A stretch of 64,000 nt of DNA from positions 6,076,001 to 6,140,000 of the forward strand of contig NZ_CP093313.1 in NCBI RefSeq assembly GCF_025264625.1, written 5' to 3'. Shown here piece by piece: positions 8,576-16,817 of this stretch (within the stretch, counting starts at the first letter, position 1; each line of letters starts with the position of its first letter). Position numbers and translations under genes: made by a program. The notes beneath the pieces are model-generated. The model saw nothing but the letters and a program-made list of their open reading frames with translations. It searched no databases and was not told the origin of the DNA. The stretch comes from Occallatibacter riparius (GTDB lineage Bacteria > Acidobacteriota > Terriglobia > Terriglobales > Acidobacteriaceae).

Positions 8576-9028
8576 ATGCTCAACATCCGCTCCGTGGTAC
8601 CCGCTGATTATGACCAGTGGAAGCCGTTGTGGGATGGCTACAACACGTTTTATGGCCGCCACGGGGCGACGGCTCTGCCCGATCGCATCACGCTGCAAAC
8701 CTGGTCTCGGTTCTTCGATGCGTTGGAGCCCATGCATGCGCTGGTAGCAGAGCAAGACGACAAGCTGGTTGGTCTTGCTCACTATCTCTTTCACCGCAGC
8801 ACTATCTCGATCGCACCCAACTGCTATCTGCAGGACCTGTTCACGCTCGACTCGGCGCGCGGCCAAGGCGTTGGCGCCGCGCTCATCGCAGAGGTCTACC
8901 GCCATGCCGACCACGCCGGCTGTCCGCGCGTGTACTGGCATACTCACGAAACCAACGCCACCGCAATGCGCCTGTACGACAAAGTCGCCGAGAAGAGCGG
9001 CTTTGTCGTCTATCGCAAAATGTTCTGA
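8576..9028 (+). CDS. GNAT-family N-acetyltransferase
   Basis: A 150-residue acetyl-CoA-dependent acetyltransferase. LQDLFTLDSARGQGVGAALIAEVYRHA contains motif A (R/QxxGxG/A) for CoA pyrophosphate, followed by the C-terminal strand YRKMF. It starts 7 nt after the Mrp stop, with GAGG before the ATG, so it is probably co-transcribed with mrp and the PP-loop gene. The acceptor (small amine, amino acid or protein) cannot be deduced. Confidence 0.88.
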   Translation: MLNIRSVVPADYDQWKPLWDGYNTFYGRHGATALPDRITLQTWSRFFDALEPMHALVAEQDDKLVGLAHYLFHRSTISIAPNCYLQDLFTLDSARGQGVGAALIAEVYRHADHAGCPRVYWHTHETNATAMRLYDKVAEKSGFVVYRKMF

Positions 9029-9040
9029 GATCATCTCCGC

Positions 9041-9721
9041 ATGAAACGCGTTCTTCTCTCGTGGAGCAGTGGCAAAGACTGTGCGTGGGCGCTGCACGTT
9101 CTGCGCCAGGCGAGTGGCGTAGAAGTTGTCGGCCTGCTCACCACGATCAACACTCAGTTCGATCGCGTGGCGATGCATGGCACCCGCCGCGCGGTACTGG
9201 AAGCACAGGCAGAAGCCGCGGGTGTGCCGCTCTGGACAGTGCCGCTGCCCTGGCCCTGCCCTAATGAAATTTATGAAGCGCGGATGGCGGAAGCTTGCGC
9301 GCGTGCGAGGCGCGAGCAAATCGACGCTGTCGCTTTCGGCGACCTCTTTCTCCCGGATGTGCGCGCCTATCGAGAGCGCCAGTTGGCCGGTACCGGCCTG
9401 GAGCCGCTATTTCCGTTATGGCAGATCCCCACCGGCGAGTTGGCCCGGGCAATGATTGATGAGGGGCTGCGCGCAAAGCTCGTTTGCGTGGATTCGCGGC
9501 AATTATCAGCTGCGTTCGCAGGACGCGATTTCGATGCAGCATTGCTGTCGGACCTGCCTCCGGAGATTGATCCCTGCGGCGAGCGAGGTGAGTTCCACAC
9601 CTGCGCGTATGACGGGCCGATGTTCGCCAGGGCCCTGGAGCTCGAGCCAGGCGAAATCGTCCATCGTGATGGATTCGTCTTCGCCGACTTTTTACCGTTG
9701 CAGGAAGCCGTCATCGGGTAA
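9041..9721 (+). CDS. PP-loop ATP pyrophosphatase, diphthine-ammonia-ligase-like (DUF71)
   Basis: A 226-residue adenine-nucleotide alpha-hydrolase-like protein. It opens MKRVLLSWSSGKDCAWAL, the SGGxDS-type PP-loop, and has the later GDLFLPDVRAYRE and CGERGEFHT segments typical of the Dph6/DUF71 family. Eukaryotic and archaeal members amidate diphthine on EF-2, which bacteria lack, so this bacterial protein must adenylate a different carboxylate. It is the third gene in a compact run after mrp and GNAT. Family assignment is firm, reaction unknown. Confidence 0.85.
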   Translation: MKRVLLSWSSGKDCAWALHVLRQASGVEVVGLLTTINTQFDRVAMHGTRRAVLEAQAEAAGVPLWTVPLPWPCPNEIYEARMAEACARARREQIDAVAFGDLFLPDVRAYRERQLAGTGLEPLFPLWQIPTGELARAMIDEGLRAKLVCVDSRQLSAAFAGRDFDAALLSDLPPEIDPCGERGEFHTCAYDGPMFARALELEPGEIVHRDGFVFADFLPLQEAVIG

Positions 9722-9760
9722 TCTTTTTGGGAATCAAAATTCGTTATCCGAAGGTTCCCC

Positions 9761-10231
9761 ATGAGTAATTTTGCCGCTCCCATCACGCCATTCCTCTGGT
9801 TCGATCAGAACGCTGAAGAGGCTGCCAAGTTCTATGTCTCCATCTTTCCCAATTCCCGCATAGTCGACGAACTGCGCAACCCAGGCGAGGCTCCTGGACC
9901 GAAGGGCGGCGTTCTCACCATCTCGTTCGAGCTCAATGGCCAGCGGTTCATCGGGCTCAACGGCGGCCCGGCCCATCAGTTCAATGAGGCGGTCTCGTTT
10001 GTGGTGAACTGCGACAACCAGGAGCAGATCGATTACTACTGGTCGAAGCTCCTTGAGGGCGGCGGCAGCGAGATCGCCTGCGGCTGGCTCAAAGACAGGT
10101 TCGGTCTCCGCTGGCAGGTGACGCCCGCCAAGATCGGCCAGCTCATCAAGCACCCCAAGGCGATGCAGGCGATGATGCAGATGACCAAATTCAACATTGC
10201 CGAACTGGAGCGCGCTGCCGCCGAATCCTGA
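9761..10231 (+). CDS. VOC-superfamily protein, PhnB/3-demethylubiquinone methyltransferase-like
   Basis: A 156-residue glyoxalase/VOC-fold protein. ITPFLWFDQNAEEAAKFYVSIF is the typical start of the PhnB-like group, with FIGLNGG and a closing segment (LRWQVTPAKIGQLI) also conserved. Such proteins are often annotated 3-demethylubiquinone-9 3-methyltransferase by domain, but the fold alone does not support methyl transfer; it usually makes a metal-dependent or binding pocket dimer. It stands alone, upstream of the ABC exporter promoter. Confidence 0.85.
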   Translation: MSNFAAPITPFLWFDQNAEEAAKFYVSIFPNSRIVDELRNPGEAPGPKGGVLTISFELNGQRFIGLNGGPAHQFNEAVSFVVNCDNQEQIDYYWSKLLEGGGSEIACGWLKDRFGLRWQVTPAKIGQLIKHPKAMQAMMQMTKFNIAELERAAAES

Positions 10232-10272
10232 GCCGCTCCCGCCCCGTCCGGCTCTCACGGCGAACGGGCATC

Positions 10273-10301
10273 TTGACAATCCGTATGTTGAATGCTACAT
10301 A
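10273..10301 (+). promoter_or_regulatory. Sigma-70-like promoter for the ABC transporter pair
   Basis: A perfect -35 box TTGACA (10273-10278), a 17-nt spacer, and a -10 box TACATA (10296-10301), placed 30 nt before the ATP-binding gene start. This is the best consensus promoter in the window. The leader would be only about 23 nt. Confidence 0.75.
10285..10300. promoter_or_regulatory. PadR-type operator overlapping the -10 box
   Basis: ATGT (10285-10288), an 8-nt spacer, ACAT (10297-10300). ATGT-N8-ACAT is the known PadR consensus. It covers the spacer and -10 box of the promoter above, so a bound repressor would block transcription. A PadR-family gene lies at about 63.2-63.6 kb in this window, but the real regulator may be elsewhere. 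Confidence 0.55.
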
Positions 10302-10330
10302 GGTAGGGCTGGAAATACGAGGCCCTACCC

Positions 10331-11095
10331 ATGCTTGAACTACGGCGTGTCTCCAAGCACTTTGCAGGAATTCCTGCGGTCGATGACGTCAGCTTCTGCG
10401 CCCGACCGGGCGAGGTGACCGGCTACCTCGGTCCGAACGGCTCCGGTAAATCGACAACCATGAAGATGATCACCGCTCTGATTGAGCGAACCGCGGGACA
10501 CATCCTCTTCGACGGCAAACCCATTGACGACGACCTCATCGGCTATAAGCGGCGGATGGGATACGTGCCGGAGGAGCCGCACCTCTACGTGCATCTCTCC
10601 GGAGTCGAGTACCTGCTGATGGTGGCGCAACTGCGCGATCTTCCGCCGCGCCAGTCCTCGGAGCGCATCGACGGTATGCTACGCCTGCTTTCGCTGTATG
10701 ACGATCGCCACGCTTCCATCTCTGGATACTCGAAGGGCATGCGGCAGAAGATCCTCATCGCCGCCGCCCTGCTGCACAATCCCGACCTCGTGCTGCTGGA
10801 CGAGCCGTTCAGCGGCCTTGATGTAGCGTCGGCGCTGGTCCTTCGCAGCCTCATCCAGCAGCTCGCCGCGCGCGGCAAAACCGTGCTGTTCAGCTCGCAC
10901 GAGCTCGACACCGTGGAGCGCATCAGCAACCGCGTGGTTATCCTTCATCGCGGCAGGCTCGTCGCCGATGACTCTATTGAGCACCTGCGTTCTCTGATGG
11001 AACTGCCCACGCTTGAGGCGATCTTTTCGCAGCTCGCCGTTGAGCAGGATTCCACCGCACTGGCGCGCAATTTCGCAGATCTGATCGAGGCATAG
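10331..11095 (+). CDS. ABC transporter ATP-binding protein
   Basis: A 254-residue ABC ATPase. Walker A is GPNGSGKST (34-42), the signature is SGYSKGMRQK (about 132-141), Walker B is LVLLDEP (about 153-159), with the H-loop in LFSSHELDTVERIS. The layout and the C-terminal tail place it with drug- or bacteriocin-export ATPases (CcmA-like COG1131). The permease gene begins 4 nt after its stop. The preceding promoter carries a PadR-type operator, fitting an inducible exporter. Confidence 0.93.
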   Translation: MLELRRVSKHFAGIPAVDDVSFCARPGEVTGYLGPNGSGKSTTMKMITALIERTAGHILFDGKPIDDDLIGYKRRMGYVPEEPHLYVHLSGVEYLLMVAQLRDLPPRQSSERIDGMLRLLSLYDDRHASISGYSKGMRQKILIAAALLHNPDLVLLDEPFSGLDVASALVLRSLIQQLAARGKTVLFSSHELDTVERISNRVVILHRGRLVADDSIEHLRSLMELPTLEAIFSQLAVEQDSTALARNFADLIEA

Positions 11096-11099
11096 CGCG

Positions 11100-12809
11100 A
11101 TGCGTAAGCTCATTGCGGCACTTCTGCACCGACTAGGCGAGCACATGCCGTTGCAGTTCCGCGTGCTGCACCGTCAGTTCCTGCTGCGCGTCATTGATCT
11201 TGAGGCCCTGTCGATCGAAGCGGACATTCCACGCTTTCTCGGCCAGTTCGTGGGCGTGCTGATGATGCTCAGCTTCCTCCACGCCTTCGCCGTCTATGTG
11301 GCCATTGCGCAGTATCCTCTGGCGCTGGAGCACTACCTCATATCGACCATGATGCTGGTCGCGGGACTGATCACGGTCGTAAGCTGGGATGCTATCTTCC
11401 CTGACCGGCGCGATGCCATGGTGCTGGGTCCTCTTCCCGTGCGGCCGCACATGATTCTTGGTGCGAAGGTCTGCGCCTGCGCGTCGCTGCTCGCGATCGC
11501 TCTGCTGGCGCTGAATACGGCGCCTGGGTTCGTGGCTGCGCTCATATTGGGCCAGATTCACGACTCCATCTTCGGATTCCCTCAGGTGCTGGCGGCGTAC
11601 TCCATCACCATGGTCGCGGCGACTCTGTTCCTCTATTGCGCGGTGCTCGCCATGCAGGGCCTGATGGCTTTACTGCTGCCGCGACGGCTGTTCCTGCGCA
11701 TTTCAGCCGCGCTGCAACTCGGATGCTTCGGGCTGTTCATTTCTGTCTATTTCCTCGAGCCATCGTTCACCACGCCTGCGTTGCTCACGGATGCGCGGAA
11801 TCACGCAACACTAGCCGCGTTGCCGCAGTACTGGTTTTTGGCAGTGTTCAACCAGATCAACGGCACGTTGCCGCGGGAACTGTTCTGGCTTGCCTGGCGC
11901 AGCTGGATAGGCCTTGCACTCGTGATCTTCGGCGCGGCCGTCTCTCTAGTGCTTTGCTACATGCGCACGATGCGAAAGACCGTCGAAGCTCCGGACCTGC
12001 TTCCGGGGACCGGCGGATTGCACTGGACGCCGCGCTTCGGCGGCCTGCGCACCACCATCGCGATCTTCTCGTTGCGTTCACTGATACGCAGCCGGCACCA
12101 TCGGGTGGTCTTCGCGTTCTTCATGGCGATTATTGCAGCGATTGGCGTAACCTGCCTGCGGCGGGAGATCTTTGCGCCTGCGCCCGAAGCCATCCACAAG
12201 GATTTCCTGATTTCGACGCTCATGATGATGAGCCTTTCGGTGCTGGGCTTGCGCGCGGTTTTCGCTCTTCCCATCTCGCTCAACGCAAACTGGATGCTAC
12301 GCACCACGCAACTGCGGCCCACTAGACGATACATTGCGGCCACGCGTACCACGCTGCTGGCCGGTTCTGTCATTCCCATGCTGTGCGTCGCGGCTGCGCT
12401 CGCTCTGAACTACCGATCAGCTCTGCAAGTCGTTGGACATCTCGCAATGCTTGCACTGTTCGGGATTCTTTTCGTCGAGTTGGCCCTCATCAAATTCGAC
12501 AAGGTGCCGTTTACATGCTCGTATCTGCCAGGGAAGGCGAACGTGCAGATCATCTTCTGGGGCGCGGTGTTCGTGTGGATCATCCTGGGCGTTCTCGCCG
12601 GCACCTTCGAGATGCGCGCGCTGCACGATGGCACGAGGTTCGCCGAAATGGCAGCAGTGCTGGTCGGGTTGATCGCCGCGGTGGGTGGATACAATCGCGT
12701 GCACGCAGCCTCTGCCGAACTCTATTTCGAAGAAGTCGAGCCTGAGATCGTGACGAAACTTGGTCTCATGCACATTCCGTCGCGCGCAAGCGAGCTCTCG
12801 GCGAAGTGA
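11100..12809 (+). CDS. ABC transporter permease
   Basis: A 569-residue polytopic membrane protein with many hydrophobic spans scattered from residue ~45 to ~550, including a large cytoplasmic stretch near 300-350. It pairs with the ATPase just upstream and is probably the membrane half of an exporter. I see no extracytoplasmic binding domain. Length and span count are larger than for ABC-2 permeases, fitting the big single-chain exporters of this group. Cargo unknown. Its 3' end converges on the GloVer gene with only 10 nt between them and no evident terminator. Confidence 0.85.
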   Translation: MRKLIAALLHRLGEHMPLQFRVLHRQFLLRVIDLEALSIEADIPRFLGQFVGVLMMLSFLHAFAVYVAIAQYPLALEHYLISTMMLVAGLITVVSWDAIFPDRRDAMVLGPLPVRPHMILGAKVCACASLLAIALLALNTAPGFVAALILGQIHDSIFGFPQVLAAYSITMVAATLFLYCAVLAMQGLMALLLPRRLFLRISAALQLGCFGLFISVYFLEPSFTTPALLTDARNHATLAALPQYWFLAVFNQINGTLPRELFWLAWRSWIGLALVIFGAAVSLVLCYMRTMRKTVEAPDLLPGTGGLHWTPRFGGLRTTIAIFSLRSLIRSRHHRVVFAFFMAIIAAIGVTCLRREIFAPAPEAIHKDFLISTLMMMSLSVLGLRAVFALPISLNANWMLRTTQLRPTRRYIAATRTTLLAGSVIPMLCVAAALALNYRSALQVVGHLAMLALFGILFVELALIKFDKVPFTCSYLPGKANVQIIFWGAVFVWIILGVLAGTFEMRALHDGTRFAEMAAVLVGLIAAVGGYNRVHAASAELYFEEVEPEIVTKLGLMHIPSRASELSAK

Positions 12810-12819
12810 GCGCTTATGT

Positions 12820-14349
12820 CTATTGCGGGCCGGCGCACTGGCCGCTGCAGGCGATCTTGAACCTGTAGAGGGTGTGGTAGGCCGCGGTTGGAGTGTATAC
12901 GCGGAGAATGCCGGTTCTGGCTCCAGGCGGCACCACCACCTCCATGTAGGTGTCGCTCAGGGATTTGACGGTTGCTGGGGACGCGGCAATACCGCCGAAG
13001 GTGACACCTGTTACGGTCGAAAGTCCCTGGCCGATGATGCCGATGCGATCGTTGACGTTCGCCGAGCGTCTGCCTACCACCGAGATGATCGGGCCGGACC
13101 CGGACGGGATGCTGAACAACTCTCCTCCGTCGTCGTAAGCCCCGTAAGTGATCGAGCCCCAAAGGGACGTCCCTCCATGCGAGGTGAGCCCGTAGATCCT
13201 GCCGTTGGTGTGCAGCATGGGGGTAGACAAAGGCGCGCTCCCTGGGCCGACGCCATTCGACCCGGATGCGCGATAGAAGTTGAAGATTGTGAGGAAGTTG
13301 ATACCCCCTACATCCATCCTGAATATCGTTCCGGCAGCCACCTGCACTCCCTGAGCCGTGCCACCGCCAGAGCACAGGCCGAAGAGGTACCCGCTATCTC
13401 CTTCGACAAGTCCACTCTCGGAGTCGACGCCATCGGCGGTCTGGAAATTATGCAGGATTGTGAACCCCGAGCCGTCAAGCTGAACCCTGTAGACCGTGCC
13501 CCCGTTGTACTGGCCGGCATCGCTTGCGGTTCCGTAGAGCGCGCCATCGCTGGCCTGCATCACGGGCCCCCAGGGCTGGCCGCCATCGCCGTGGCCGCCG
13601 TTGGAGTTGGGATTCAGCGGATTGATGTTGTAGATGCCGGTGAGTACACCGCCCGGAGTGACGCGAAAAATGCCACCACCATTGTCATTCGAGGGCGCTA
13701 CGCCGTTGATGGGCAGGCCGCCATGGGGGAAGGTGCCGTAGAAATTGCCGTCGTCCGCGATAATCAGAGGCGCCTTGGTGCCTGAAGGCAGCGCGTGAGA
13801 CCACACGAGCGTGCCGGCACTTGGATCGACTTTGTAGACGACACCGGCTGTCGAGCCATCGTAGGTGGTGCCGTAGAGATAACCGTCCGGGCCTTGAATG
13901 GGAGCGGACGCGGGATAGGTACCCGAACCTGTCCCGGTGAAGAAATACACCGGGATCAGAGACGTGCCCCTGAGTTTGAACAGGGTCCCGTACGCGCCGT
14001 TGCCAAGGCCCCCGTGTTCCGTGGATCCGTAGAAATTTCCGTCGATTCCCAGCGTTAGGCCGGAATTGGGCGTCACGGGGCCTCCGGTCAGGAAGCCACG
14101 GATCAAGGGGATCCCGTTGGGTGGAAACACGAACCAACTTCCGTTTCCGACAACGTTGCCGACGCCCTGGGGCATGGTGCTGTAGAGATTGCCGTCACGG
14201 CCCTGCGCAATGAGATTCGACCACACCGGGCAGCAGGCGTCATAGGGCGAGTTGAAGGTGTAGATCAGGTTGATCTGGGCTTGTTCCAACGCGGGGCAGG
14301 CAAGCACGGCGAGCGCGATCAGCAGAATGCGGACCTTGATTTTCTCCAT
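12820..14349 (-). CDS. Exported GloVer-repeat protein with C-terminal IPT/TIG-like domain
   Basis: A 509-residue exported protein. After a signal peptide (about 1-24) come at least six repeats centred on DGNxYGTT-like cores: GRDGNLYSTM, GIDGNFYGSTEHGG, GPDGYLYGTTYDG, ADDGNFYGTF, ASDGALYGTASDAG and others, the Gloeobacter/Verrucomicrobia repeat type that folds as beta-strand solenoid or propeller. Residues ~425-500 (VNDRIGIIGQGLSTVTGVTFGG) resemble an immunoglobulin-like IPT/TIG domain. No enzymatic motif is visible, so it is likely a cell-surface or adhesion protein. It ends with a Cys-rich tail (KIACSGQCAG). Confidence 0.82.
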   Translation of the reverse strand: MEKIKVRILLIALAVLACPALEQAQINLIYTFNSPYDACCPVWSNLIAQGRDGNLYSTMPQGVGNVVGNGSWFVFPPNGIPLIRGFLTGGPVTPNSGLTLGIDGNFYGSTEHGGLGNGAYGTLFKLRGTSLIPVYFFTGTGSGTYPASAPIQGPDGYLYGTTYDGSTAGVVYKVDPSAGTLVWSHALPSGTKAPLIIADDGNFYGTFPHGGLPINGVAPSNDNGGGIFRVTPGGVLTGIYNINPLNPNSNGGHGDGGQPWGPVMQASDGALYGTASDAGQYNGGTVYRVQLDGSGFTILHNFQTADGVDSESGLVEGDSGYLFGLCSGGGTAQGVQVAAGTIFRMDVGGINFLTIFNFYRASGSNGVGPGSAPLSTPMLHTNGRIYGLTSHGGTSLWGSITYGAYDDGGELFSIPSGSGPIISVVGRRSANVNDRIGIIGQGLSTVTGVTFGGIAASPATVKSLSDTYMEVVVPPGARTGILRVYTPTAAYHTLYRFKIACSGQCAGPQ

Positions 14350-14496
14350 GGCTTACTCTCTTTTGGGGAAATGGGAAACCCGAAAAAGAGCCCACGCGCG
14401 GTGGGGAGGCCGCGCGAACAACGCATGGGGAGGATAGTCCAAATGCAGGCGAGATGCAATGATCAGTTTCGCCCGGATCAGCGGCTCGGTTTGATG

Positions 14497-15558
14497 TTAG
14501 GCGGTCGCAGTATGCGCCGCTTCGATCTCCTCGGTGAGGATCTCGCAGGCGCGCATGCAGTCGCCCCGGCCCACATCGCGATGCGTGACCAGCCGGACGA
14601 GCTGCGGCCCAACTGAACTCGCCAGAACGCCACGCGCCTTCAGCCGGGCGACCAGCTCCTTTTCGGTAATCGCATTAGAGACCCGGAAGATGACGATGTT
14701 GGTTTCTACCGTTTCGGGGTCGATTTCGACGCCCTCGGTATTGTTGAGTGCCTCGGCGAGCAGCCGCGCGTTGGCGTGGTCTTCCTGCAGGCGCTTCGGC
14801 ATCTCTTCCAGCGCGATCAGGCCCGCGGCGGCCAGAACTCCGGCCTGGCGCATGCCGCCCCCAAGCGACTTGCGGAAGATGCGTGCCTTCGCCATGGCAT
14901 CCGCCGAGCCCACGAGCATCGATCCAACCGGCGCGCACAGTCCCTTCGACAGGCAGAACATCACGGTGTCGAAGCCGCGGGTGAGCGTCTTCACGTCTAT
15001 ACCGAGAGCGACCGCCGCGTTGAAGATGCGCGCACCGTCAAGGTGCACCGGGAGCTTGTGCTCTTTTGCTCCCGCCCAGATTTCTTCCAGAACTGGAAGC
15101 GGCGTAATGCGGCCGCCCGCCATGTTGTGCGTGTTTTCGATCTCGATGGCGCCGGTGGCGGCGCGGAATCCGCCCCACTTGTAGATGACCGGCTCGATGT
15201 CGTTCCACGTCAGAATTCCGTCCTGCGTGGGAACGGCGCGGACCAGGCATCCGGAAAACGCGGCGGCTGTGGCCATCTCCCAGTCGAGAATGTGCGCCTT
15301 GCCGTCGCAGATGATTTCCTGGCCCGGCTGCGTGTGCAGGCGCAGCGCGATCTGGTTCCCCATGGTGCCCGTAGGCACAAAGAGCGCGTCTTCTCTGCCG
15401 AAGATTTCGGCAGCGCGCTTTTCAAGCAGATTGATCGTGGGGTCCTCGCGGTAGACGTCGTCGCCCACCTCGGCTGCCGCCATGGCGGCTCGCATCTCGA
15501 GCGTGGGGCGTGTTACGGTATCGCTTCTCAGATCGATGAAATCAACTGCTTCGGGCAC
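14497..15558 (-). CDS. ltaE: Low-specificity L-threonine aldolase
   Basis: A 353-residue PLP enzyme that cleaves threonine or allo-threonine to glycine and acetaldehyde. It starts IDLRSDTVTRPTLEMRAAMA, the hallmark N-terminus; VMFCLSKGLCAPVGSML holds the PLP-binding lysine; HLDGARIFNAA is the conserved Asp/Arg segment. The GTG start at 15558 is preceded by GAGAGGAAT. It is probably a single gene: the next minus-strand gene upstream is about 105 nt away, separated by repeat element C. Confidence 0.93.
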   Translation of the reverse strand: MPEAVDFIDLRSDTVTRPTLEMRAAMAAAEVGDDVYREDPTINLLEKRAAEIFGREDALFVPTGTMGNQIALRLHTQPGQEIICDGKAHILDWEMATAAAFSGCLVRAVPTQDGILTWNDIEPVIYKWGGFRAATGAIEIENTHNMAGGRITPLPVLEEIWAGAKEHKLPVHLDGARIFNAAVALGIDVKTLTRGFDTVMFCLSKGLCAPVGSMLVGSADAMAKARIFRKSLGGGMRQAGVLAAAGLIALEEMPKRLQEDHANARLLAEALNNTEGVEIDPETVETNIVIFRVSNAITEKELVARLKARGVLASSVGPQLVRLVTHRDVGRGDCMRACEILTEEIEAAHTATA

Positions 15559-15573
15559 TACAATTCCTCTCTT

Positions 15574-15661
15574 CAGTTCTTAGTTCGTAGTTCATAGTTC
15601 GCAGTTGCTGATGTCAGACTCCAGTCTTCAGTTCGGCTGAGAACTACCCACTACGAACTGC
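15574..15661. repeat. Intergenic tandem-plus-inverted repeat, element C
   Basis: Five 7-nt units of the form (c/t)agtt(c/g)N run from 15574 to 15608, and an inverted array (gaactac, ctacgaactgc) follows at 15641-15661. The two arms can pair. The element fills the gap between ltaE and the upstream exported-protein gene. It has the same tandem-spacer-inverted design as elements A and B. Confidence 0.75.
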
Positions 15662-15663
15662 TT

Positions 15664-16683
15664 TTACGGTATTTGGTTCATCGGCAGCTCCATCACCGGA
15701 GTCACCTTGCCGTTGTTGAGCGCGTAAGCCCACAGACCGTGGAAGCTCTGCCGCAGAGCTGGCTGTGCCTTGAGGAATGCGCTCATCACCGCGGTTGCTT
15801 CGGTGCGCTGCGCTGCCGGATCGCTCACGCCGGTTGATTCGTAGTTGATTCCGAGATCGGCTTCGCGCAGGGAGGCGTCAAAGTGCACGTTGTCGATCTT
15901 GAATGTGCGATCGCCGGCGGTCACGGAGTAAGGAAACGCCGGCGCACTTTTGATTTGCGAGATTTCCTGGTCGAGACGCTCGAGGTTGGGGGACGCCATG
16001 AAGTCCACGGGCAGCAGCAAGTAGCGAGCAGCCTGATATGCGTAGTAAGCGGCCCAAGGTGAATCCGACTTCGCCAGTTCCCGCGCGCGCTGCCAATACC
16101 AAACTCCATCGTGGCCGCCAAGCATGGCCGGGCGGATGAACACGCCGCCGAGTTTCCAGGCATTGCCATCGAGTCCGAGGATGAACGTGATCTGCGCGAT
16201 GATTCCGGGATTTGCACCGCCGGGGGCCGTTCCGGTGACATAACTCTGGACGACGCCGAACTTGCCCGGCGGTAGATTGCCGAGGGTGATGGTCACGGTC
16301 ATCGAGCCGTCGGCATTGGAGCAGAAAAACTGTGCGTCGGCGGGAGCGGTGTTTGAGGTCGCATCGAGCAGATACATGGTGTTGATCTGCGCCTGGCCGC
16401 CTTTCACCGAGGGGCCGCCCGCCTCCACGGCTTCACGGATCGAGTCCGCCTGCGAAGCGACAGCGGGTAGCAACGCCGACAGAACGGTCTGCGAATCCTG
16501 CTGCACCACGGCAACGTTCAGGCGCTGGGCGGCACTGGCCAGAGCGTCGCGATCGGGGCCATGCATCTCGGCCTGGGACGTGCAAGTGGTGGCGTGGCTC
16601 GCCACCGGAGCGACAAAGAGACCGCAAATCAAACCGCGTGAAATCAGGGTCGTAGCCCAGTGTTTCGAGAGCCGCATCGACAT
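15664..16683 (-). CDS. Exported hypothetical protein, 339 aa
   Basis: The protein has a likely signal peptide (MRLSKHWATTLISRGLICGLFVAPVASHA) and a soluble mature domain. The mature part has an N-terminal helical segment, a central beta region (GSMTVTITLGNLPPGKFGVVQSYV) and a helical region resembling a repeat of membrane-facing helices (WAAYYAYQAARYLLLP). No catalytic motif is recognised. It is likely a lineage-specific periplasmic protein. It diverges from the STN-like Gln-rich protein gene. Confidence 0.75.
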   Translation of the reverse strand: MSMRLSKHWATTLISRGLICGLFVAPVASHATTCTSQAEMHGPDRDALASAAQRLNVAVVQQDSQTVLSALLPAVASQADSIREAVEAGGPSVKGGQAQINTMYLLDATSNTAPADAQFFCSNADGSMTVTITLGNLPPGKFGVVQSYVTGTAPGGANPGIIAQITFILGLDGNAWKLGGVFIRPAMLGGHDGVWYWQRARELAKSDSPWAAYYAYQAARYLLLPVDFMASPNLERLDQEISQIKSAPAFPYSVTAGDRTFKIDNVHFDASLREADLGINYESTGVSDPAAQRTEATAVMSAFLKAQPALRQSFHGLWAYALNNGKVTPVMELPMNQIP

Positions 16684-16817
16684 TCTCTCCGCCCCGCCGA
16701 GACGGGGCCATGTTCAACAAAAGCAAGGCCTGTTGTGAACGTTTACGGGCCACTGCTAGTCTAGTACATGTAGAGACGCTCGTTCCGGCCGGGCGGAGAG
16801 CCGAGGACGGCCAAAAT

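Noticed and set aside
7595..9319. Minus-strand ORF of 574 aa across mrp, GNAT and PP-loop genes
   Set aside because: The plus strand carries three clearly conserved enzymes here. The long antisense frame is a by-product of high GC and has His/Arg-rich shadow composition.
4283..15661. CRISPR array as an explanation for the short repeats
   Set aside because: Units are 7-12 nt, directly adjacent or nearly so, and partly inverted; no 20-40 nt unique spacers and no cas genes.
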